DNA of 64,000 bases from Pararhodobacter zhoushanensis (GTDB lineage Bacteria > Pseudomonadota > Alphaproteobacteria > Rhodobacterales > Rhodobacteraceae). The notes below the pieces were generated by a model. The model saw nothing but the letters and a program-made list of their open reading frames with translations, searched no databases and was not told where the DNA came from. Positions 9,623-18,763 of this stretch are shown here, piece by piece; position 1 is the first letter of the stretch; each line of letters opens with the position of its first letter. Where the stretch lies: contig NZ_REEZ01000002.1 of the NCBI RefSeq assembly GCF_003990445.1, positions 313,121-377,120 of the forward strand. Direction: 5' to 3'. Both the position numbers and the translations under genes were made by a program.

Positions 9623-10726
9623 TCAGTTGACGTTGGCGCCGACGACAGCGTCCCAGTTCGCCACAACGGCATCACGGTTCGCGTTCACCTGATCCAGCGT
9701 CGGGAAGACAGCGGCGGCATAGCTTTCTGCCGGCGGCAGGGCGTCCATCATGTCCTGCGGGATCACGCCGCGTGCGGCCAGATCGTTGAAGCGGATCGGG
9801 TGGCAATAACCTGCCAGCCAGCCCAGCTGACCCTCGTCCGAATAGAGGTACTCCATCCACAGACGCGCAGCGTTCGGGTGCGGCGCGAAGGCGCTGATCG
9901 CTTGCACGTAGACACCGGCCAGAACGGCGTCGGTCGGCACGACCACTTCAACCGGCGGGTTTCCGGCCAGCGTGTCGCGGGCGGACAGTGCGTTGTAATC
10001 CCACTGGATCAGGATCGGCGTGGTGCCCTGCGCCAGCGTGCCCGTGCGGCCGATGACCGGCACGAAGTTGCCCGAGGCATTCAGCTGCGCGAAATACTCA
10101 AGACCGGCCTCGGCGGCCGCCGTACCCGGCTCGGCACCCTGCGCCATGCCTGCGGCCATTACCGCCAGGATCGCCTGGTTCGAGGCGCGCGGATCACCCG
10201 CCAGCGCGACCTGACCCACGTATTCCGGCTTGAGCAGATCGGCGAACGAGGTCGGCACGTTTTCGACCAGATCGGTGTTCACGATGAACGACATCACACC
10301 GTAATAGTCGCCGTACCAATGGCCTTCGGCGTCGCGCGCACCCTCGGGGATCGTGTCCCAGGTCGAGACCATATAGGGCGTGATCAGCCCTTCGGCGGCA
10401 GCGGTCGGGCCAAAGGCCAGACCCACGTCGATGACGTCGGGCGCTTGCGGGCCGGTGTTGTCGCGGTTGGCGCGGATCGCTTCCAGCTCGTCGGCGGAAC
10501 CGGCGTCGGGGTTCAGTTCGTTGATCTCAAGGAACGGGTACATCTGGCGGAACCCATCGATGACGGCGCCATAGCCGCACCAGTCATGGGGCAGCGCGAT
10601 GGTGGTCAGCATGCCTTCGGCACGGGCACCGGCAATCAGGTCGTCCATGCTCTGGGCCATGCCCGGCGTGGTGGTCATCATGGCCAGAATGCTGGCCGAC
10701 GCGGCCAGCGCGGTCGTCGTTTTCAT
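9623..10726 (-). CDS. ABC transporter periplasmic substrate-binding protein, family 1 type
   Basis: A 367-residue precursor. The ATG at 10726 is preceded by AGGAGG, and the N-terminus has a signal peptide ending TTPGMAQ-S. The mature protein has the features of extracellular binding proteins of the iron/polyamine/aminoethylphosphonate class, including DVIDVGLAFGPTAAAEGLITPY and the C-terminal WMEYLYSDEGQ. It would deliver its ligand to the two permeases downstream. An iron role would fit the VIT1-like gene that follows, but the binding-site tyrosines typical of Fe(III) proteins are not clearly present, so polyamine, phosphonate or another ligand remains possible. Confidence 0.88.
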   Translation of the reverse strand: MKTTTALAASASILAMMTTTPGMAQSMDDLIAGARAEGMLTTIALPHDWCGYGAVIDGFRQMYPFLEINELNPDAGSADELEAIRANRDNTGPQAPDVIDVGLAFGPTAAAEGLITPYMVSTWDTIPEGARDAEGHWYGDYYGVMSFIVNTDLVENVPTSFADLLKPEYVGQVALAGDPRASNQAILAVMAAGMAQGAEPGTAAAEAGLEYFAQLNASGNFVPVIGRTGTLAQGTTPILIQWDYNALSARDTLAGNPPVEVVVPTDAVLAGVYVQAISAFAPHPNAARLWMEYLYSDEGQLGWLAGYCHPIRFNDLAARGVIPQDMMDALPPAESYAAAVFPTLDQVNANRDAVVANWDAVVGANVN

Positions 10727-11051
10727 CGTAGCCTCCTGTTGGCAAAGCCGCCGCATTTCTGCCCCGGAGGGCCCGGTGCGACGCGACTGACACCAGCTAC
10801 TGAACATCGGAAACAGATTCGTGACAATCATTCTGATGCGCGGACCGCCTCGTTTTTGTAATTTTTCGTTCAGTTGCGGGATTCCTGTCGAAAAACGACC
10901 AAATTCGCGGCTGACGGGTCAGATCGACCGCTGCGGACCGGCAAAACGGCCGCGACGGGTCGGATCCTTCCGTAACGTCAGGAGAGCTTTTGGTTTGACA
11001 CGAGCGCCCTGCCCCGGCCAACGGCAGGCAGACCGGGTAAAGCGTTCACCC
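10727..11051. other. Intergenic leader of the ABC operon
   Basis: No gene is supported in these 325 bp. The strand-minus leader contains an AT-rich patch around 10850-10910 in otherwise GC-rich DNA, a likely promoter or regulator site for the binding-protein operon. I see no clear palindrome or riboswitch. Confidence 0.5.
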
Positions 11052-11468
11052 TTAACGCCGGGCCAGAAGCACCCCGCCGAGGATCAGCGCGACGCCGCCG
11101 ATCTGCATCCACAACACGGCATCCACACCGCGCAGCACATCCAGCGTGACGCCTGACAGCATCTGCCCGGCCACCAGCAACGCGCCGGTCATCGTCGCCC
11201 CCAGTCGCGGGATCAGCCAACTGCCGGCAGCGACGAACACCACCCCCACAGCGCCCCCGGCCCAAGCGTACCACGGCGCATTTTCGACGCCGTCGGGCCA
11301 GAAGCTGCCGACCGCGGCTGTGATCGCGATGAGCGCGGCAAAACCCACCAGATGGTTCCAAAATGACGACTCCAGCGCCGAGCTTTGCAGCGCCAGCCGT
11401 CCGTTGACCTGCCGGGACAGCGCGATCAGCATGCCCCCACCAAGGGCGAATATCACTGCCGCCATCAT
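11052..11468 (-). CDS. DUF606/YdcZ-family membrane protein, second of a pair
   Basis: A 138-residue protein with about five membrane helices, starting MMAAVIFALGGGMLIALSRQVNGRLALQSS, the signature start of the DUF606 (YdcZ) branch of the drug/metabolite transporter superfamily. The segment FWNHLVGFAAL and the GATMTGALLVAGQ stretch also fit. The ATG at 11468 overlaps the stop of the upstream partner in an ATGA junction. Two short adjacent DUF606 genes suggest a heteromeric transporter with antiparallel halves, as known for paired small multidrug-resistance proteins. The substrate is unknown. Confidence 0.85.
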   Translation of the reverse strand: MMAAVIFALGGGMLIALSRQVNGRLALQSSALESSFWNHLVGFAALIAITAAVGSFWPDGVENAPWYAWAGGAVGVVFVAAGSWLIPRLGATMTGALLVAGQMLSGVTLDVLRGVDAVLWMQIGGVALILGGVLLARR

Positions 11469-11968
11469 GCGCCCATCCCCCGCGCGGCAATGATCAGCCC
11501 GGTGCCCGCAAGGATCGCCGCCAGCGCCGCAAGATCGCGCAGACTGGGCAGACGGCGGGTCAGCCCCATCGCCCCCATCGCGTCGAACACCAAGGCCAGA
11601 AACACCTGCCCTGCGATACCCAGCGCCAGCGTGCCGGTCAGTGCAAGCGGGGAATTGGCCGCGATCGAGGTTGCCAGCACGGTCAACGCCCCCGACAACC
11701 CACCCAGATACGCCCAAAGCGGCGCACGACCGCGACGGCCCACCGGCCGCACGCGCCAGCGCCACAGCCCGGCCACCGTCAGACCCGCCACCACCGTTCC
11801 GACGCCATGCGCCGTCAGCGAAGAGAACAAAGGCGTGCCATAGGCCGCGAGGCTGCTGTTGCACAGCAGCATGAAGCTCAACAGGCTACCCGCCGCCAAC
11901 GCCAGAACAATTTCCAGCGCGCGCAGGCGCTTGGGTGGCACTTCAGAAGGTGCAAGCGTGACAGCCAC
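11465..11968 (-). CDS. DUF606/YdcZ-family membrane protein, first of a pair
   Basis: The conserved part begins at LRALEIVLALAAGSLLSFMLLCNSSLAAYGTPLFSSLTAHGVGTVVAG and has five hydrophobic helices; the C-terminal part VFLALVFDAMGAMGLTRR is also typical. I choose the GTG at 11968, which has AAGGA six bases upstream, giving 167 residues. The frame stays open to 12109, but that extra part is not conserved in character and is cysteine-rich. Its stop overlaps the second DUF606 gene, so the two are translationally coupled. Confidence 0.8.
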   Translation of the reverse strand: MAVTLAPSEVPPKRLRALEIVLALAAGSLLSFMLLCNSSLAAYGTPLFSSLTAHGVGTVVAGLTVAGLWRWRVRPVGRRGRAPLWAYLGGLSGALTVLATSIAANSPLALTGTLALGIAGQVFLALVFDAMGAMGLTRRLPSLRDLAALAAILAGTGLIIAARGMGA

Positions 11969-12136
11969 GGGATGTCCTTGGATCAGGAGGGCACTTATGC
12001 CCCCAAAGCCCGGTCGTGATGCCCAACTTCTTTCGTCAAGGCAACACCCGCATGGCTGGTCCGGTTGGATAGACGGAAAACCGCTGACAAGGTGCGGGGC
12101 CATCGGCATATGTCCCGACTCTGTGCGTCTCTATGG

Positions 12137-13132
12137 CTAACCCTTCGCTGATGTCGCATCGACCGCAGCCCGGGTCGCGGCCTGCCGTCGCGCCGTGCGA
12201 AAGCGCTCGAACTGGGTGTCGGCGATCACCCCGATCAGGATAACGCTGCCCATCACCGCGAAATTCAGCGACGACGGGATGCCGAGGAGGTTCACGAGGT
12301 TCTGCAGCTCCTGCAACAGCACGACCCCCAGACAAACGCCGATGATCGACCCTTCACCCCCACGCAGGGAAAACCCGCCCAGCACGGCGGCGGCAATGGC
12401 GTAGAGTTCGTAGAAATTCCCATGCGATGACGGCTGGACCGAGCGCGTGTACATCGCGAAGAAAATCGCCGCCAAGGCGGTGAGGACGGCGCATAGGATA
12501 TAGGCGAGCACGATGACCCGGCTGGTGTTGATGCCCGAATAGCGCGCCGCCTCTTCATTTTTGCCCACGGCGAACAGGTGGCGCCCGAACACGGTGCGAT
12601 GCAGCAGATACCACGCGCCCGCCGCCACGATCACAAAGGCCACGACCGAATGCGGCACGCCCGCCGTGCGTCCGGTCGTGAGGTACTCCAGCGTCGGGAA
12701 ATGCGATCCGAAGGTAAAGCCCGCCGTGCCGTCGTTGGTGTAAAACCGCGCGATGCCGCGATAGATCAACAGCCCGCAGAGTGTGACAACGAAGGGTTGC
12801 AGGCGCAGCCGGGTGATAAGCCAGCCGTGCGTCAGGCCGATCACCGCACCCAGCGCCAGCACGATCAGTGCCGCCACCGGCCAGGGCACGCCTTGCGCGA
12901 CCATATCGACAAAGAGCACCCCCAGCAGCGCGATCACCGACCCGACGGACAACTCGATGCCTGCGGTCACGATCACAAAGGCTTCGGCGATGGAGAACAG
13001 GCCGAACAGCCCGATCAGATTGGCCGTATTGGCAAGGTTCACCGCCGACAGAAAGCGCGGATTGATCAGCGCCACCACCGCCCCGACAGTCAGGACCAGC
13101 ATCAGCAGTCCGATATCCTTGCGCCCCATCAT
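12137..13132 (-). CDS. Sugar ABC transporter permease, RbsC type
   Basis: A 331-residue inner-membrane permease of the CUT2 (ribose/xylose/galactose) class. Signs are IGLFGLFSIAEAFVIVTAGIELSVGSVIALLG in the second and third helices and the C-terminal AVLGGFSLRGGEGSIIGVCLGVVLLQELQNLVNL. GGGAG precedes the ATG codons at 13132 and 13129. It follows the dual ATPase by seven bases and, with the binding protein at 14728-15675, makes a complete importer. Confidence 0.9.
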   Translation of the reverse strand: MMGRKDIGLLMLVLTVGAVVALINPRFLSAVNLANTANLIGLFGLFSIAEAFVIVTAGIELSVGSVIALLGVLFVDMVAQGVPWPVAALIVLALGAVIGLTHGWLITRLRLQPFVVTLCGLLIYRGIARFYTNDGTAGFTFGSHFPTLEYLTTGRTAGVPHSVVAFVIVAAGAWYLLHRTVFGRHLFAVGKNEEAARYSGINTSRVIVLAYILCAVLTALAAIFFAMYTRSVQPSSHGNFYELYAIAAAVLGGFSLRGGEGSIIGVCLGVVLLQELQNLVNLLGIPSSLNFAVMGSVILIGVIADTQFERFRTARRQAATRAAVDATSAKG

Positions 13133-13139
13133 CGTCTCC

Positions 13140-14636
13140 CTATTCCACTGCCAGATGCAGAATTGCTTCTTCGGACACCTTGGCGCGATCCAGCGTTCCG
13201 GCGATGCGCCCCCGGCACATCACCGCCACGCGGTCCGACACGCCGATGACTTCCTCCATGTCGGACGAGATCATCAGGATCGCGACGCCCCGGTCAGCAA
13301 GCGCGCGCATCAGCGCGTAGACTTCGGCTTTCGAGCCGACGTCGATGCCGCGGGTCGGTTCGTCGAAGATCAGCACCTTGGGGTCCATCGCCAGCCACTT
13401 GGCCAGCACGACCTTCTGCTGGTTGCCCCCCGAAAGCTCGGCCACCGCGCGCCGCAGGTTGCTGGCCTTGATGTGCAACCGCTCGCGCGAGGCCTCGGCC
13501 AGCGCCGTTTCGGCCCTGGGTCTCAGCCGTCCGCCGGGCGCAAGGCGCGACAGGCTGGGCAGCGCGATGTTGTCGCAAATGGGGAAATCCAGCAGCAGCC
13601 CTTGGCCCTTGCGGTCTTCGGGGACCAGACACACACCGGCGGCGATGGCCTCCGCCACCGACTGGCGCGCCAAAGGGTGGCCATTCACCGTGATCGTGCC
13701 GCCCCGCGCGCCGTCGATGCCGAACAGCACCCGAGCAAGCTCGGACCGGCCTGCGCCGACCAGCCCGGCAAGGCCCAGAATTTCGCCGCCATGCAGGGTC
13801 AGATCTACGTCACGCTCAGGGAAGGCTTCGGTGCGAATGCCCCGCGCCTCTAACACCGGCTTGCCGGGCGCATGATCCAGCGGCTGGCACACCCGTTTCA
13901 CGTCACGACCGATCATCAGCCGGACCATGGCGTCGCGGGTAATATCGTCTCGCGGCAGCCCACCCGCGTTACGCCCGTCGCGCAGACCGACCACGCGGTC
14001 CGCCACCGCTTCGATCTCGGACAGACGGTGGGTGATGAACAAGACCGCCGCGCCCCGGGCCCTGAGGTCGCAGACGACCTGGAGAAGCCGCTCGGTTTCG
14101 GACAGCGTCAGGCTTGAGGTCGGCTCATCCAGAATGATCAGGCGCGCGTCCATCGACAGCGCCTTGGCGATCTCGATCATCTGCTGATCGGCCAGCGACA
14201 GGCCCAGCACCGGATCGTCGGGGCCAAACCGCGTGCCCAGCGTCTCAAGGATGCCTGCGACCTTGCGCGACATCGCCCTGCGGTCAATCCGGCCCAGACG
14301 CCCGCGCCGGATCTCGCGCCCGAGCAACACATTGCCCGCCACGTCCAGATTGGTGAAAGGGTTCAGCTCTTGATGCACAAAGGCGATGCCAAGCGCTGCG
14401 GCCTGCGCGGGGGTCAGCGCGGCGTGGGACACGCCGTCAATGGTGATCCGCCCCGCATCGGCCGTGATCGTCCCGCCGAGCACCTTCATCAGCGTCGATT
14501 TGCCCGCGCCGTTCTCACCGACCAGCCCCACGACTTCCCCGCCCCGGATGCCCAGCTCGACGGAGTCGAGCGCCACGGCGCCGGGGTAAATCTTGGTGAT
14601 GCCCGAAAGTGTCAGGGTGATCGGATCATGGGTCAA
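13140..14636 (-). CDS. Sugar ABC transporter ATP-binding protein, duplicated domain (RbsA/MglA type)
   Basis: A 498-residue protein with two ABC domains. The first has an intact Walker A GENGAGKSTLMK, signature LSLADQQ, and Walker B LIILDEPTSSL. The second has the degenerate Walker A GLVGAGRSEL and the signature LSGGNQQKVVLAKWLA with LIFDEPTRGID, the usual asymmetry in RbsA and MglA. No ATG is available in frame near the domain start; TTG at 14636, with AAAGG about ten bases upstream, is the best candidate. It energises the permease encoded by 12137-13132. Confidence 0.9.
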   Translation of the reverse strand: MTHDPITLTLSGITKIYPGAVALDSVELGIRGGEVVGLVGENGAGKSTLMKVLGGTITADAGRITIDGVSHAALTPAQAAALGIAFVHQELNPFTNLDVAGNVLLGREIRRGRLGRIDRRAMSRKVAGILETLGTRFGPDDPVLGLSLADQQMIEIAKALSMDARLIILDEPTSSLTLSETERLLQVVCDLRARGAAVLFITHRLSEIEAVADRVVGLRDGRNAGGLPRDDITRDAMVRLMIGRDVKRVCQPLDHAPGKPVLEARGIRTEAFPERDVDLTLHGGEILGLAGLVGAGRSELARVLFGIDGARGGTITVNGHPLARQSVAEAIAAGVCLVPEDRKGQGLLLDFPICDNIALPSLSRLAPGGRLRPRAETALAEASRERLHIKASNLRRAVAELSGGNQQKVVLAKWLAMDPKVLIFDEPTRGIDVGSKAEVYALMRALADRGVAILMISSDMEEVIGVSDRVAVMCRGRIAGTLDRAKVSEEAILHLAVE

Positions 14637-14727
14637 CGTGGGTCAGCCTTTGCCGGTAGTGCGACGAAACCGCACCGGTACAGGGTGCACCGGTGCGGCT
14701 CGACCGAGCGGAGGGAGGAACGTCCGC

Positions 14728-15675
14728 TCAGCCTCCGAGACGCTCACGCAATTGCGCTTCGAAGGCGTCCACATTGCTCTGGTTGATGATCACGGTCGGC
14801 ACGATGATCAGCCCGTCCTCAGGCACGCCCGAGGTATCACCCCCCAAATAGGCCGCCATCAGATGCATGCCCTGATAGCCCCACTGATAGGGGTCTTGTA
14901 CCACGGTGCCGGCAAAGCTGCCCTCGCGCACGGCACCCAGGGTGATGGGGTCTTCATCGAAGCCGATGACCGTGATCTCGCCCAGCTGACCCGCCGCTTG
15001 CAGGGCTTCGTAGATCTTGGGCGGGTTGTAGGAATAGAAACCGACCATGCAGTCGATATCGGGCATGGCGGCCAGCACGTCATCGACATTCGAGCGCGCG
15101 CGGGCAAAATCCACGTCATCGCCGCGCACATCGACCAGCTCGATGCCCGAGCCTTCAACGGCCTGCCGGAAGCCCGCGATCCGCTCGACCGCATTGTCAG
15201 CGCCAAGGAAGCCGACGAAGCCCATGCAGCGCCCGCCCTGGGGCATCGCCGCCACGGCGATTTCGCCCGCCTGAATGCCCGCCGCCGTGTTTGACGATCC
15301 CAGATAGGCGATGCGGTTGCTCTGCGGGGCGTCGCTGTCGGTGGTGAACAGCGGGATCTGTGCCGCGATGCGGTTGAAGGCGTCGATCGAGTTGCCCGGA
15401 TCGACCGAGGAAATCATGATGGCATCGACGCCCGAGGCCACGAGGTCGTCCATCAGCTGGTTCTGACCCGCCGCCGTGCCCTGCGCCGGATAGCGGAACT
15501 GCATGTCATAGTCCGGCATCTCGGCTTGCGCGGCTTGCACCCCGGCCTCGGCCAGTTTCCAGAAATCGGACGCCGCGTTCACCACGAAAGCCATCGAGGT
15601 TTGCTCTTGCGCCCGAGCGGCCCCGGCCCCGAGGCACAGCGCCACGGACGCCAGAAATAAGGATGAGCGTTTCAT
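14728..15675 (-). CDS. Periplasmic sugar-binding protein (Peripla_BP_4), first system
   Basis: A 315-residue precursor with ATG at 15675 and GAGGAG eight bases upstream. The signal peptide MKRSSLFLASVALCLGAGAARA ends in ARA-Q. The mature part has the ribose-binding-protein fold: TSMAFVVNAASDFWKLAEAG, LVASGVDAIMISSVDPGNS and PLFTTDSDAPQSNRIAYLG (sugar-contacting aspartates). It is upstream of the dual ATPase and permease in the same direction, so these three form one CUT2 importer. The sugar cannot be named. Confidence 0.9.
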   Translation of the reverse strand: MKRSSLFLASVALCLGAGAARAQEQTSMAFVVNAASDFWKLAEAGVQAAQAEMPDYDMQFRYPAQGTAAGQNQLMDDLVASGVDAIMISSVDPGNSIDAFNRIAAQIPLFTTDSDAPQSNRIAYLGSSNTAAGIQAGEIAVAAMPQGGRCMGFVGFLGADNAVERIAGFRQAVEGSGIELVDVRGDDVDFARARSNVDDVLAAMPDIDCMVGFYSYNPPKIYEALQAAGQLGEITVIGFDEDPITLGAVREGSFAGTVVQDPYQWGYQGMHLMAAYLGGDTSGVPEDGLIIVPTVIINQSNVDAFEAQLRERLGG

Positions 15676-15805
15676 TTCGGTACTCCTCTGTGCGGCCCCG
15701 AAAGGCCGTAAGATGCTGTGCGGCACCGGAACCGGCGTCGCCTTGCTGATCGAAAAGGGGATGGGGAGCGACGGGCCGGACGCTCAGGTCCGGCCCGAGA
15801 CAAGC

Positions 15806-16792
15806 TCAGTTGTCGGCGCAGAAGCCGGGTTCGGCATGGGTGCAGACGTCAAGGCCGGTGAAGAGCGGATCCTCGACGGTCTCGCCGTTCAGCAACTGGA
15901 TCATCACGTCGGGCGCCCGCAGGCCCATCTCAAACGGGCGCTGTCCGACCTGCGCGTGACTGCGCATCTCGCGGAAGGCCTGCGTCTGCGGCGGCAGGGT
16001 GTCGCCAGCGATGACGATCAGCTCATTGGACTGCATGCGGTCCATGACCTGATCGGTCACCTGCGCATAGGCCTGCGGCGCGAACTGCGCCCAGCCGCCG
16101 ATCAGGATGAACGCATCCAGGTCAGGATTGGCGGTGAAGACGTCCGACATTTGCTGGTTGGCCAGATCGGCCTGATCGTTGGTGAAGACCGGGCAGCCCT
16201 CGATCTCGGTCCAGCCGTTTTCACCGGTCAGGCGGTCCAGCCCTTCCGCGCCACCCGCCGTGTCACGGAACCCCTGTGCCCGCGCGTTGATATTCGCCGC
16301 CGCCACGTTGCCAAGCTGCAGGCAGATCGTCCCACCGTCGGGCTTGAGCGCCATCGCCTGTTCGGCCATCTGCACGCCCATCAGGTAGTTGTCGGTGCCC
16401 AGATAGGTCGCGCGCAGATCGGCATCGGCTGGCAGGAAATCGGCGTCGATGGTCATGATCGGGATGTCGGGGGCCAGCGCCCGGATGCGGTTGGCCATGG
16501 CAGGTGCGTTCGACGGCGAAATCGCAATGGCCGCAACACCCGCCGCGATCAGATCGTCCACGATCTGGACCTCACCGGCTTCGTCCGACGAGGACGCAGG
16601 CCCGGTGTAGAGGCAATTGTACTGGCTGTCCGGGTTCTCGGCCATCCATTGCTGGCAGCCAAGGTTGATCTGTTCAAAGAAGGGGTTGTCGAGGCCCTTC
16701 ACGACGATTGCCAGCGTGTTGGCGTCCTGCGCCATCGCAGCGCTTGCCGTCATTGTCGCCAGAAGCGCCGTCACTCCAAGTTTGTAGGTCAT
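15806..16792 (-). CDS. Periplasmic sugar-binding protein (Peripla_BP_4), second system
   Basis: A 328-residue precursor starting at the ATG 16792 (GGGAGAG upstream), with a signal peptide ending SAAMAQ. It has the same fold as its neighbour: LAIVVKGLDNPFFEQINLGCQQW, DLIAAGVAAIAISPSNA and IMTIDADFLPADA. Four cysteines in the mature part are unusual for the family and may form disulfides. A second binding protein beside the first suggests it serves the separate single-domain ATPase and permease encoded divergently at 18007-19756, a fructose (Frc) type arrangement. That pairing is inference from gene number and position. Confidence 0.88.
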   Translation of the reverse strand: MTYKLGVTALLATMTASAAMAQDANTLAIVVKGLDNPFFEQINLGCQQWMAENPDSQYNCLYTGPASSSDEAGEVQIVDDLIAAGVAAIAISPSNAPAMANRIRALAPDIPIMTIDADFLPADADLRATYLGTDNYLMGVQMAEQAMALKPDGGTICLQLGNVAAANINARAQGFRDTAGGAEGLDRLTGENGWTEIEGCPVFTNDQADLANQQMSDVFTANPDLDAFILIGGWAQFAPQAYAQVTDQVMDRMQSNELIVIAGDTLPPQTQAFREMRSHAQVGQRPFEMGLRAPDVMIQLLNGETVEDPLFTGLDVCTHAEPGFCADN

Positions 16793-16841
16793 TCTTCTCT
16801 CTCCCTGTTGAAGACTTGCACCGGCCAGCCGCCTCCCGCGG

Positions 16842-17822
16842 TCAGCCGGGATACCACACGACACGCGGGTCTTTTGCCGCGCGTTCGTAACTCCATGCCC
16901 GCTCGATGAGCGTTTCGAGATCCACCGTTGGTCGCCATCCCAGCCGCAAGCCCGCCTTGGAACAGTCGAGCCAGTTGCTGTGAAACGATGTGGGTATATC
17001 GACGGGCCGCGCGCCCGTGCGGCGGCCCATGATCGCGGCGAACTGCCCATAGTCGAGCGGCTCAGCCATCGCGATGTTGAAGGTCTGCCGTGCCGCGGCG
17101 GGATGGTCGAGCGCGGTCAGAAGCGCGGAGACAACATCATCCACATGAACGAAGTTGCGCCGCAGGGGCGCGCCGTTCACGTCGCGTATCAACGGCACAT
17201 GATCGCCCGCGCGCGCCGCCGCCAGCGTCTCGGGTGGCATCAGGTCGGACCACGCAGGCCCGCCAAACTGATCCTCACCAAAGCTCATCGCATAGCGCAG
17301 ATCGTCCTTTTCCATGATCCACGGCGCCCGCAGGATACAGCCGTCCAGGCCGTACTGATGCCCGTATTGCTCGAGCATCACCTCTTCGATCACCTTGGTC
17401 AGCGCGTAGCAGCCCGGATAGGCACGGCGCGGGTCGGTTTCGGTGATCGGCGCGGGATAGTCCTGAAAGATGTGCCCGACCGAGCAGTCGCCGCTCAGCA
17501 GGACGAACCGTTTGGCCGTCGGATTGGCCCGAAAAGCTTCGAGCAGCACGAACATGCCCTTGACCGACACGTCGATGGCCAGATCGGGGGATTCCTTGAC
17601 GGCAGCAAGGTGCAGCACATGGGTCACGCCCGCCATCGCCTCCGCAACGATGGAAGGATCGGCGATGGATCCGCGCACCACACGCAGCCGGTCCACCTGC
17701 GACACGCTGCGATTGTGACACAGGGCCACCATCTGCGTTTCCGCATGACGCGGATCCGCAAGCAGCGACGACAGCAGATGCTGCCCCACCTTGCCGGTGG
17801 CCCCCGTGATCAGCAGTTTCAT
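16842..17822 (-). CDS. NAD-dependent epimerase/dehydratase (extended SDR)
   Basis: A 326-residue extended short-chain dehydrogenase. The N-terminal Rossmann motif is TGATGKVGQHL, and the active-site YxxxK is YALTK, with the serine in VLLSGDCS. The start ATG at 17822 has GGGAGGGG upstream; a longer frame is not supported. Such enzymes act on nucleotide sugars or oxidise aldoses and uronates. It lies in the same direction and directly upstream of the binding protein at 15806-16792, so it probably handles the imported sugar or its lactone. The specific reaction is not determined. Confidence 0.85.
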   Translation of the reverse strand: MKLLITGATGKVGQHLLSSLLADPRHAETQMVALCHNRSVSQVDRLRVVRGSIADPSIVAEAMAGVTHVLHLAAVKESPDLAIDVSVKGMFVLLEAFRANPTAKRFVLLSGDCSVGHIFQDYPAPITETDPRRAYPGCYALTKVIEEVMLEQYGHQYGLDGCILRAPWIMEKDDLRYAMSFGEDQFGGPAWSDLMPPETLAAARAGDHVPLIRDVNGAPLRRNFVHVDDVVSALLTALDHPAAARQTFNIAMAEPLDYGQFAAIMGRRTGARPVDIPTSFHSNWLDCSKAGLRLGWRPTVDLETLIERAWSYERAAKDPRVVWYPG

Positions 17823-17846
17823 GTCCCCTCCCCGGGCATAAGACCG

Positions 17847-17893
17847 ATTCATATTTGCTAATAATATCCTCAATTCATATTTACTAATAATAT
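17847..17893. repeat. Two AT-rich 21-bp direct repeats in the divergent promoter region
   Basis: Copies at 17847-17867 and 17873-17893 begin ATTCATATTT and end CTAATAATAT, differing at one position (G/A at 17857/17883), with a 26-bp period. Each copy contains a loose palindrome ATATT-N7-AATAT. They sit between the divergent epimerase and ATPase genes in DNA otherwise over 60% GC, and are likely operator sites or promoter-proximal elements. The LacI-family product at 19801-20808 is the nearest candidate regulator. Confidence 0.7.
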
Positions 17894-18006
17894 TAAGTCA
17901 AGTACGCCTTTGAGGATGCAGGGGCGGGAGGCCCTGGGCGTACCAAACCCGGCCAGCGCCACTTTTTTGCGCCACACCGGGGATCGACGAGAGGGGGGAA
18001 ACAGAC

Positions 18007-18747
18007 GTGTCTCGCTTGAAACTGACGGGAATATCAAAGAATTTCGGAGCAATTCAGGCGCTGTCCAGCGTCACGCTCGACGTCGCACCCGGCGAGGTTC
18101 TGGGACTGATGGGCGACAACGGCGCAGGAAAATCCACGCTGGTGAAGATCATCGCCGGCAACTTCCGCCCATCCTCGGGCCAGATAATGATCGACGACGC
18201 GCCTGTCGTCTTTCACAAGCCGCGCGACGCCCAGACCGGCGGGGTCGAGGTCGTTTACCAGGATCTGGCGCTTTGCAACAATCTGACAGCGGCCTCGAAC
18301 GTGTTTCTGGGCCGCGAGGCGATGCGCAAGTTCGGGCCGCTCCGGCTGCTGGACTATCCGACGATGAACCGGCGGGCGGGCGAGCTGTTCAAGGTGCTGA
18401 AGTCAGAAACCCGTGCCCGCGACGTTGTGCGACGGATGTCCGGCGGGCAGCGGCAGGCTGTCGCCATTGCGCGCACCCTGCTCTCCGAACCCAAGATCGT
18501 GCTGATGGACGAACCGACTGCGGCGATCTCGGTCCGGCAGGTGGCCGAAGTTCTCGACCTGATCCGACGCCTGCGTGACCGCGGCATCAGCGTGATCCTG
18601 ATCAGCCACCGGATGCCCGATGTCTTCGGCGTCGCCGACCGGATCGCCGTATTGCGGCGCGGAGAACTGGTTGCAAGCAAAGCAACCGCAACCTCGTCAC
18701 CCGAAGAAGTCACCGGACTGATCACCGGCGCCATTGAGACCGCGTGA
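18007..18747 (+). CDS. Sugar ABC transporter ATP-binding protein, single domain (FrcA type)
   Basis: A 246-residue single-domain ATPase, starting at GTG 18007 with GGGGGGAAA upstream. It has Walker A GDNGAGKSTLVK, signature MSGGQRQAVAIART, Walker B IVLMDEPTAAI and the switch histidine LISHRM. The stretch VVYQDLALCNNLTAASNVFLGRE is typical of FrcA-like proteins, which work as homodimers rather than the fused RbsA type. It is the first gene of the divergent unit with a permease 16 bases downstream. Confidence 0.9.
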   Translation: MSRLKLTGISKNFGAIQALSSVTLDVAPGEVLGLMGDNGAGKSTLVKIIAGNFRPSSGQIMIDDAPVVFHKPRDAQTGGVEVVYQDLALCNNLTAASNVFLGREAMRKFGPLRLLDYPTMNRRAGELFKVLKSETRARDVVRRMSGGQRQAVAIARTLLSEPKIVLMDEPTAAISVRQVAEVLDLIRRLRDRGISVILISHRMPDVFGVADRIAVLRRGELVASKATATSSPEEVTGLITGAIETA

Positions 18748-18763
18748 GGCAGGGAGAGATCAC

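Noticed and set aside
10797-11021. Small open frame in the ABC leader
   Set aside because: No ribosome binding site and random composition.
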